In this document: positions 1 through 5,155 of the stretch, in pieces | Layout of the letters: every line of letters starts with the position of its first letter | Position numbering within the stretch: the first letter of the stretch is position 1 | NCBI GenBank assembly: GCA_021789565.1 | Contig: JAJYJL010000496.1 | Location: forward strand, 1-6,450 | Source of the DNA: Acidobacteriota bacterium | GTDB taxonomy: Bacteria > Acidobacteriota > Terriglobia > UBA7540 | Direction of reading: 5' to 3' | Length of the DNA: 6,450 nt | Translations under genes and position numbers: made by a program | Notes under the pieces: model-generated | What the model saw: only the letters and a program-made list of their open reading frames with translations | What the model was told of the DNA's origin: nothing | The model's database searches: none

Positions 1-279
<279 letters not shown>

Positions 280-284
280 AGAAA

Positions 285-3005
285 TCAATTCCCTCCTTTC
301 ATCAGATCGATGAACCTTTCGTACTGGAATGTTTCCACCAGACTTCGCAGCCCGGCAGCAAGGTGAGGATCCTGGGCTGCCACCTGATCGATCAGTGCCA
401 GCAGACGGTCCTGGTAGCCACCGTCTGCGGCCTTCCCCATCTGTTCCAGAATTTCAGATGGCAACTTCGAAAGGGATTCGCTTGTCAGAGAAATAGGCGC
501 TGCTTCGCGGAGCTTGGCAGCATTCATCTCCACCTGCTCGGCGTAGTCATACTCGGCGTGAAGCCAATCGGCGAGCTTTTGAAAGAGATCATCCTGCTTG
601 TAGGGTTTGCCAATGAAATCATCGGCGCCGGTCTGCCGGGCTTGTTCACGGTTTTCGTAGAACACGCTGGCAGAGACAGCGATGATCGGCGTGCCCCGTC
701 CTCTCTCTGTGGCCTTGATCAGGCGAATGGCCTCATAGCCGTCCATTACCGGCATGCGCAAATCCATCAGGATCAAGTGCGGTTGCCACTCCTCAAACAA
801 CTTGACAGCTTCAAGGCCATTCACAGCCTCCCGGGCCGTGAACCCGGCGGCTTGCAGCAAGGCGCGGAGAAAATGGCGGTTCTCTTCCTTGTCGTCCGCC
901 AGCAATATCCGAAAGGCAGGCTGACCGGGGCGCAATCCAAGCAAGCGGCGGGAAGGCTGCGAGGGCTTTATCTGCTCGCTGGCCACTTCCTGCGCGTCTA
1001 TCACTAGGCGAAACAGAGCGCCCTTTCCGACTTCGCTCGTGACCGAGATATCGCCACCCATGAGGCGAGCATATTCCCGACTGATCGCCAGTCCGAGACC
1101 GGTTCCACTCTCGGGAGTAACTCCAGCCCCGGCCTGCTCAAAGTATTCAAACACCTTGCCGAGATCTTCCGGCGCGATTCCGACGCCAGTGTCTTCAACT
1201 TCCGTGATGAGCCGTAGTCCCCCCTCCTCTTTCTTCTTTGAGTCCACGCGCAGGGCAAATCCTCCTTGCTGAGTGAATTTCACGGCGTTGCCAAGAAGAT
1301 TGATCAAGACCTGCCTCAGCTTGCCTAGATCCGCGAGAATAAAACGTGGCAGGTCGTCTCCCCTTTCCACCGTGAACAGCAGGTTCTTCTCCTTCGTGCG
1401 GATCTTGAACATCATCGCCAAATCATCAATTAGATCGTGGAGGTTGAAAGCAACCGGGTTCACCGTTGACCTTCCGGCCTCGATCTTGGACATTTCGAGA
1501 ATGTCGTTGATCAGGGCAAGAAGATGCTCGCCGCTCCGCCCAATCGTGTTCAGCGACTCACGCTGTTCCGCGGTAAGCGAAGGGTCCCGCTGCAGGAGTT
1601 GCGTGAAGCCCAGAATCGCATTCATGGGCGTTCGTATTTCATGTGACATGTTGGCCAGGAAAGTGCTCTTGGCGCGGCTTGCCGCCTCCGCAGCTTCTTT
1701 GGCCTCTCGAAGATCTTCTTCAGCCTGTTTGCGCTCAGTGATGTTGGTGACCATGGCGAAGGCGCCGGTCTTCCGGTCGCCTTCGTCAAATAAAGGATTG
1801 CTGTGGAAGATGCATGGGACGAGCGATTCGTCCGGTCCCCTCAGACAAATTTCGTAAGCTCCGCCTAGGCCCTGTGCGCGCCGTTTCAACTCTTCACGGA
1901 AGATGGCCGCGTTCTCTTCATTGACAAAATCGAAGATGCTCTTCCCGAGGATTTCTTCGCGCGGCCTGCCCAGGGTGGTGCACATGGCATCGTTCACAGC
2001 GGTTGTGACGGAATTGTTATCGATCATCCAGAACCCTTCACCGGTGCTCTCCAGGATGCGCCGCAATCTTTGCTCGCTGTCCCGAAGCGCCTGCTCAACA
2101 CGCTTGAGATCTGTCAGGTCATGAAGTATTTCGATTGCGCCGATATATTCACCCTGCGCGCCTGTCATGGCGCGCGCCCGACCCTGCAAATAAGTCTCTC
2201 GCCCACGCACGTGCAAGAGCGCCTCGCCAATCAGTATCTGGCCGAAGCGCTGGAGACCTTGGTAATCCCGCTCCATATCTTCACCCGGCATCCTGACCAT
2301 GTCGATAAGAATGGGCCGTCTTTCCCCATAGAAAGGAATCGCGTACTCGTAGTTACCTTTGCCAAGCATCTCTTCCGCTTTCACGCCTGTCAGGACCTCG
2401 GTCGCGCGGTTCCAGGCGACAACGGCGCCGTTGCCGTCAATCACGAACGCGGCATCTGGCATCAGATCAATCAGCGAGGTCAGTCGTCTCTCCGACTCCC
2501 GCAGGGCATCTTCCGCTTTCTTGCGGTGCGTAATGTCCCCCATGATGCCGTCTACGTATTCGGCGTCGCCTCGCGCATTGCGCACGACCTTGGCTGTGAA
2601 ACTTCCCCAGATGGGCGTTCCGTCGCGCTTTTTCAACCGCAATTCCACACCTGCCACCTGTCCCTCGGCAAGAACGCGCCGGGAGAAGTCGCGGAGGTCA
2701 TCAAGGTCCGGATAGACGTCCGCTGCGTCGAGCTTCACGAACTCTTCGACGGTTTCGTAGCCAAACATCTTCGCCAGAGTTTGATTGGCTGCGACGAACC
2801 GTCCGTTTTCTCCCGGTGTCCGCCGATACAGGCCGACGGGCAGGTCAGCCATCAAACCGCGAAATGGGTCCTCATTCTGGCGCTGACCGTTGCCGGGCCC
2901 ATTCTGCTTTGGGCTCTGTTCCTGCAACCCGCCCGACCCAGAGTTGCGCTTGTCTACATCCTTGCGCGACGGATCTGGCGTCTTCGGTTTCGTTTTCCTC
3001 ATCAT
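285..3005 (-). CDS. Soluble hybrid sensor histidine kinase, PAS-PAS-PAS-HisKA-HATPase-REC
   Basis: A 906-residue sensor kinase counted from the ATG at 3003-3005. Domains in order: a basic, polar N-terminus (about 1-47); PAS1 (48-165, ending GDITHRKKAE); PAS2 (172-305, with NYEYAIPFYGERRP and ending HDLTDLKRVE); PAS3 (313-428, ending TNITERKQAE); a coiled linker (about 425-447); and HisKA with H-box FLANMSHEIRTPMN, phospho-acceptor H455. The ATPase domain (about 555-672) has N573 in the N-box, DTGVGI (D605, G607, G609) and GTGLGL (G634, G636, G638). The receiver (698-818) has D704-D705, phosphoacceptor D748 in LMDLRMPVMDG, S778 and K800. An 88-residue tail follows. No membrane segment or signal peptide is visible, so it should be cytoplasmic and sense a ligand, redox state or light through PAS; the ligand cannot be told. 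The ATG has AGGGGAG 8 bases upstream. An in-frame GTG at 3057-3059 would add 18 residues but has only a G-run touching the start codon. The downstream receiver gene is the likely partner. Confidence 0.95.
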   Translation of the reverse strand: MMRKTKPKTPDPSRKDVDKRNSGSGGLQEQSPKQNGPGNGQRQNEDPFRGLMADLPVGLYRRTPGENGRFVAANQTLAKMFGYETVEEFVKLDAADVYPDLDDLRDFSRRVLAEGQVAGVELRLKKRDGTPIWGSFTAKVVRNARGDAEYVDGIMGDITHRKKAEDALRESERRLTSLIDLMPDAAFVIDGNGAVVAWNRATEVLTGVKAEEMLGKGNYEYAIPFYGERRPILIDMVRMPGEDMERDYQGLQRFGQILIGEALLHVRGRETYLQGRARAMTGAQGEYIGAIEILHDLTDLKRVEQALRDSEQRLRRILESTGEGFWMIDNNSVTTAVNDAMCTTLGRPREEILGKSIFDFVNEENAAIFREELKRRAQGLGGAYEICLRGPDESLVPCIFHSNPLFDEGDRKTGAFAMVTNITERKQAEEDLREAKEAAEAASRAKSTFLANMSHEIRTPMNAILGFTQLLQRDPSLTAEQRESLNTIGRSGEHLLALINDILEMSKIEAGRSTVNPVAFNLHDLIDDLAMMFKIRTKEKNLLFTVERGDDLPRFILADLGKLRQVLINLLGNAVKFTQQGGFALRVDSKKKEEGGLRLITEVEDTGVGIAPEDLGKVFEYFEQAGAGVTPESGTGLGLAISREYARLMGGDISVTSEVGKGALFRLVIDAQEVASEQIKPSQPSRRLLGLRPGQPAFRILLADDKEENRHFLRALLQAAGFTAREAVNGLEAVKLFEEWQPHLILMDLRMPVMDGYEAIRLIKATERGRGTPIIAVSASVFYENREQARQTGADDFIGKPYKQDDLFQKLADWLHAEYDYAEQVEMNAAKLREAAPISLTSESLSKLPSEILEQMGKAADGGYQDRLLALIDQVAAQDPHLAAGLRSLVETFQYERFIDLMKGGN
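291..298 (-). promoter_or_regulatory. Shine-Dalgarno sequence of the receiver gene
   Basis: Read on the minus strand this is AAGGAGGG, a near-perfect anti-16S match, followed by 11 bases and then the ATG at 279. It lies within the last codons of the hybrid kinase gene. Ribosomes ending the kinase therefore uncover or reuse this site, which supports coupled translation of the two genes. Confidence 0.8.
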
Positions 3006-3013
3006 TTGGGCCG

Positions 3014-3020
3014 CTCCCCT
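3014..3020 (-). promoter_or_regulatory. Shine-Dalgarno sequence deciding the hybrid kinase start
   Basis: Read on the minus strand this is AGGGGAG, with 8 bases before the ATG at 3005. A second ATG follows directly at 3000-3002. This is a better initiation context than the upstream GTG at 3059, where a GGCGGGG run abuts the start codon, so the shorter protein is preferred. Confidence 0.6.
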
Positions 3021-3167
3021 ATCAAGCCCGGCGGAAGTCGGACGAGGTTTACGGTCCACCCCCGCCAGGAATCTGTGTGATTAGTTCATTTACGGAGGCT
3101 TGTCAGTGATGACTCTCACAGGCTGAAGTGATGTTCGCGGCTGGCGCTTGCCTTGTAGGGTCTGCGT

Positions 3168-3182
3168 TCTCGCGAAGCGAGA
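3168..3182. repeat. Small hairpin upstream of the hybrid kinase
   Basis: TCTCGC, loop GAA, GCGAGA: a perfect 6-bp stem, extended by one T-G wobble. It lies about 165 bases before the kinase start codon, so it could be in the 5' leader or around the promoter. There is no T-run on either side, so it is not a typical intrinsic terminator. Its role is unknown. Confidence 0.4.
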
Positions 3183-3288
3183 GGCGCTTGCTCTTTCTCA
3201 CTCCATGCAATTCATCGCCGCGATCCTGGCATCTTGCAAAAGCAAGAGACAAGTGCTTGACCACGGCCAGCCTCTGCCTTTTTCATCC

Positions 3289-3312
3289 TTCATAATTCAT
3301 AATTCATAATTC
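3289..3312. repeat. TTCATAA heptamer tandem array
   Basis: Three exact copies of the 7-base unit TTCATAA followed by TTC, in otherwise GC-rich sequence. It is preceded by TTTCATCCTTCA (3281-3292), and the same 12 bases occur on the other side of the peptidase gene at 4880-4891. The unit also recurs there as TTCATAATTCGTAA (4861-4874). Confidence 0.75.
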
Positions 3313-3391
3313 TCTTCGCCCCACTCAACTTCGCTCGCCCCTTTCGCATCGGGCATTGGAGGAATTGCCTTAAAGAGAAAGCACGAGATTA

Positions 3392-3406
3392 TCCCGCCTT
3401 GCGGGA
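3392..3406. repeat. Palindrome TCCCGC-CTT-GCGGGA
   Basis: A perfect 6-bp stem with a 3-base loop. Its right arm belongs to the 13-mer at 3398-3410, whose reverse complement (ACGGTCCCGCAAG) recurs at 5008-5020 in the other intergenic region. It is likely a dispersed extragenic repeat rather than a terminator, because the minus-strand continuation is not a T-run. Confidence 0.5.
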
Positions 3407-3430
3407 CCGTAACGCGCCGCAGTCAAGCGT

Positions 3431-3520
3431 CGGCTTAAGCCGCTGAGGGCCGGCAAAGCGCGCCAGGGGCTAAAGCCCGCGGCTTTGTGCGTCCCTTCTC
3501 GGCACGACTGAAGTCGTGCC
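3431..3520. repeat. Cluster of three palindromes with a CTNAAG core
   Basis: Three hairpins follow one another. The first is CGGCTTAAGCCG (3431-3442). The second is GGGCTAAAGCCC (3467-3478), overlapping a further stem AAAGCC-CGC-GGCTTT (3472-3486). The third is GGCACGACTGAAGTCGTGCC (3501-3520), with 9-bp perfect arms. All have the central hexamer CT-N-AAG (CTTAAG, CTAAAG, CTGAAG), while the flanking stems differ in sequence yet stay self-complementary. From memory, extragenic palindromes of this style are common in Acidobacteriota. The last one lies 58-77 bases beyond the peptidase stop codon and could protect the 3' end of its mRNA. Confidence 0.65.
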
Positions 3521-3577
3521 CTTTCTCCTCGAAACAGTCGTGCTCTGAAGCCCATGGGACAGGTTTTGAAACAGCTT

Positions 3578-4759
3578 CTAGTCTGGTTCAGACAGGATGG
3601 GGACCACCGCCCGTTGCACTTCGCCGGTGACGCGGGCATCGTGTTCCTCGACGTAGACGTTCACTTCGCTGCGGACGCCGAAATCGTCGAGATAGATTCC
3701 CGGCTCGATGGAGAAACAGGTGCGCGGCACCACCTGGCGCGAGTCGTGCGTCTCCAGGTTGTCCATGTTGGCGCCGTTGCCGTGGACGTCTTCGCCAATG
3801 GAGTGGCCGGTGCGGTGCACAAACTTGTCGCCGTAGCCGGCGCGCTCGATGGCTTGGCGCGCGGCATCATCCACCTGGTAGCCGTAAAGCGGGCTTCCCT
3901 GCTGCATGGCGGCCTTCACCAGATTGACGGCAGCGTCGCGTGCGTCGCGAACAATGTTGAAAATTTTCGTGTAGCGGCCGGGAACGGTCTCGCCCACAAA
4001 CCCTGTCCAGGTGACGTCAAAATAAACGGCGCCGGGCTTGGACTGTTTGGCCCATACGTCGAGCAGAACAAAGTCGCCTTCGCGGATGGGCAGCGCCGAA
4101 TCCTTTGTGGGATCGTAGTGCGGATTGGCAGCGTTGGCGTTCGCGGCCACAATGGGAGGTTCGTCCGTCTCAACGCCGTTGGCCGCAAAGATGCGCATCA
4201 TCTCCTGCTGCACATCGTATTCAGTCAGAGTTTTCCCGGCGCGGACGGCTGCGCGGATGGCCGCAAAAGCCCCGTTGATGGCGGCGTGGACGGTCTTCCC
4301 TGCCTCCAGATGCGAGGCCAGCGCGGCATCGGACCAGCAGGCCTCAAACAACTGCACGAGGTCGGCCGACGTGACGACCTCAACGCCGAAACTGCGCACC
4401 AGCTCAATGGTTCCGGCATCCACCAGGCCGACATAAGGAATGTCATTCAGCGGCGAATACTGCATGGCGATGCGGCGCTTGCCTTCGAGCATTTGTCGGA
4501 GATGATCGCGCTGCTCGGTCCAGGAAGAGTAAAGACGCAGGGCGCCGGGAACGCCGTCGAGATTGCCGCTCTCGATGCGATGGACCAGCCGGATGGGTCC
4601 GCCCGAGGCCGGAACGAGGCAATACCAGCGGCGCGTGCACATTGCGGGAGCAATCTTCAGCACGCGGTAGGCGATGGGATCGCGATGATGATGGTCGTAA
4701 AAAAGCCAGCCGTCGAGATTGGCCTTGCGAAGTTCGGATTGAATGGCGTCGAGGTCCAT
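3578..4759 (-). CDS. M24-family metallopeptidase, Xaa-Pro aminopeptidase/dipeptidase type
   Basis: A 393-residue enzyme predicted to cleave peptides or dipeptides with proline after the first residue, using two metal ions in the cytosol. An N-terminal creatinase-like domain (about 1-140) precedes the pita-bread catalytic domain (about 150-385). All five metal ligands are visible: D234 (VLLDVWAK), D248 (VYFDVTW), H319 (HRTGHSIG), E352 (FSIEPGIY) and E365 (GVRSEVNV). H326 (DVHGNG) and H214 (ANPHYDP) fit the conserved substrate-side histidines. The two aspartates are 14 residues apart, against 11 in methionine aminopeptidase and AMPP, so this belongs to a divergent subgroup. The length suits a short prolidase-type M24 protein. 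No signal peptide is present. The ATG at 4757-4759 has AAAGGAG 8 bases upstream. The exact substrate (Xaa-Pro peptide, Xaa-Pro dipeptide or another peptidase-fold substrate) cannot be settled. The nearest upstream gene is a symporter, 396 bases away. Confidence 0.93.
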   Translation of the reverse strand: MDLDAIQSELRKANLDGWLFYDHHHRDPIAYRVLKIAPAMCTRRWYCLVPASGGPIRLVHRIESGNLDGVPGALRLYSSWTEQRDHLRQMLEGKRRIAMQYSPLNDIPYVGLVDAGTIELVRSFGVEVVTSADLVQLFEACWSDAALASHLEAGKTVHAAINGAFAAIRAAVRAGKTLTEYDVQQEMMRIFAANGVETDEPPIVAANANAANPHYDPTKDSALPIREGDFVLLDVWAKQSKPGAVYFDVTWTGFVGETVPGRYTKIFNIVRDARDAAVNLVKAAMQQGSPLYGYQVDDAARQAIERAGYGDKFVHRTGHSIGEDVHGNGANMDNLETHDSRQVVPRTCFSIEPGIYLDDFGVRSEVNVYVEEHDARVTGEVQRAVVPILSEPD

Positions 4760-4767
4760 GGTGGATT

Positions 4768-4774
4768 CTCCTTT
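4768..4774 (-). promoter_or_regulatory. Shine-Dalgarno sequence of the M24 peptidase
   Basis: Read on the minus strand this is AAAGGAG followed by 8 bases and the ATG at 4759. The strong match and good spacing fix the peptidase start. Confidence 0.8.
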
Positions 4775-4790
4775 GGTCCAGGAATCGGGT

Positions 4791-4877
4791 CTAAATTACG
4801 AATGACTAATTACGAATTACAGAACCCGTCGTACGTTCGGCTTGCGCCCGGTAATCTTAATTCATAATTCGTAATTT
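4791..4877. repeat. AT-rich inverted repeat pair of TTCGTAA/TTCATAA type
   Basis: AATTACGAATTA at 4808-4819 is the exact reverse complement of TAATTCGTAATT at 4865-4876, with 45 bases between. A further copy, AAATTACGAAT at 4793-4803, also pairs with 4867-4877. The right arm holds TTCATAA and TTCGTAA heptamers like those at 3289-3312. The structure lies 32-118 bases upstream of the peptidase start, so it would fall in its leader or promoter region. Confidence 0.65.
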
Positions 4878-4881
4878 GATT

Positions 4882-4909
4882 TCATCCTTCACACCTCATC
4901 CTTCACACC
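4882..4909. repeat. 14-base tandem duplication
   Basis: Two exact copies of TCATCCTTCACACC (4882-4895 and 4896-4909). The first overlaps the 12-mer TTTCATCCTTCA (4880-4891), which also precedes the heptamer array at 3281-3292. Confidence 0.8.
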
Positions 4910-4929
4910 TGTGTTCAATCTTTTCCTGA

Positions 4930-4945
4930 CACGGAGAACACAGAG
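4930..4945. repeat. Extragenic motif CACGGAGAACACAGAG
   Basis: This 16-base string matches, from memory, a short low-complexity motif found scattered in intergenic DNA of several bacterial phyla. Only one copy is in this window, so its repeat status rests on recall and not on the sequence shown. Confidence 0.35.
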
Positions 4946-4976
4946 AAAAACCTGAACTACACATCAAGAGCATCTC

Positions 4977-5000
4977 GCGCAAAGGCGCTAAGGCGCAAAA
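4977..5000. repeat. GCGCAAAG octamer tandem array
   Basis: Three consecutive 8-base units, GCGCAAAG, GCGCTAAG and GCGCAAAA. The array is non-coding, and its AT-GC alternation differs from nearby genes. Confidence 0.7.
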
Positions 5001-5118
5001 ACGCGCGACGGTCCCGCAAGCAATCCGTGGATTCCGCGGACCCCGTCGCTCAAAAGCTTTCACACCGAGGGTACAGGGAATAGCATGCTGCAAGATGCCC
5101 GGCAAAACATCAAAAGCA

Positions 5119-5143
5119 GATCCTTCGCTGCGCTCAGAATGAC
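5119..5143. repeat. Widespread extragenic motif (GATCCTTCGCTGCGCTCAGA... type)
   Basis: This 25-base element begins GATCCTTCGC, continues TGCGCTCAG and ends AATGAC. In one minus-strand frame it reads HSERSEG, a string that I recall appearing in many falsely predicted small proteins because the DNA motif is dispersed in bacterial genomes. It starts 13 bases beyond the symporter stop codon. The GCGCAG/CTGCGC centre allows only a small hairpin, so a terminator role is not supported. Confidence 0.5.
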
Positions 5144-5155
5144 GTGTGCCGGACT

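Larger units (their letters stand above)
3006..3577. other. Intergenic region between the peptidase and the hybrid kinase, rich in small palindromes
   Basis: No convincing gene lies here on either strand. The stretch must hold the end of the peptidase transcript and the promoter of the kinase, but I see no clear -35/-10 pair and no stem followed by a T-run. It contains a 6-bp hairpin at 3168-3182, an AT heptamer array at 3289-3312 and a run of palindromes at 3392-3520, listed separately. A 9-base direct repeat, GGCGCTTGC, occurs at 3143-3151 and 3183-3191. An 89-codon open frame at 3370-3639 (minus) only translates the repeats and overlaps the end of the peptidase gene. Confidence 0.7.
4760..5155. 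other. Intergenic region between the symporter and the peptidase, packed with short repeats
   Basis: No gene is supported here. Apart from the peptidase Shine-Dalgarno sequence, the stretch is a mosaic of short repeats: AT-rich inverted repeats (4791-4877), a 14-base tandem duplication (4882-4909), a CACGGAGAACACAGAG motif (4930-4945), a GCGCAAAG octamer array (4977-5000), the 13-mer shared with the other intergenic region (5008-5020), a TCCGCGGA palindrome (5033-5040) and a 25-base extragenic motif (5119-5143). I could not assign a clear promoter for the peptidase or a terminator for the symporter. A minus-strand open frame at 4896-5309 reads through these repeats into the symporter gene and is not real. 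Confidence 0.7.

Noticed and set aside
2070..3080. A 336-codon plus-strand open frame opposite the kinase PAS region
   Set aside because: It lies antisense to clear PAS domains, has no family motifs and I see no supporting ribosome site.
3060..3120. Possible promoter for the kinase on the minus strand (CTGACA as -35)
   Set aside because: CTGACA is a fair -35, but no acceptable -10 follows at 16-18 bases; the nearest candidate, ACTAAT, is only 15 bases away and a weak match.
3501..3520. Intrinsic terminator of the peptidase
   Set aside because: The stem is strong, but the minus-strand sequence after it is GAGAAGGG and not a T-run, so a repeat or mRNA-stabilising role is more likely.
3370..3639. 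An 89-codon minus-strand frame between peptidase and kinase
   Set aside because: It overlaps the peptidase C-terminus out of frame and otherwise translates the palindrome cluster.
3554..4867. A 437-codon plus-strand open frame covering the whole peptidase gene
   Set aside because: It is the antisense of a gene whose own frame has all M24 metal ligands and a strong ribosome site. The antisense product has no recognisable motif and is typical of GC-rich shadow frames.
4791..5143. CRISPR array
   Set aside because: The repeats are short, of several unrelated kinds, and lack regular spacers; no cas gene is present.
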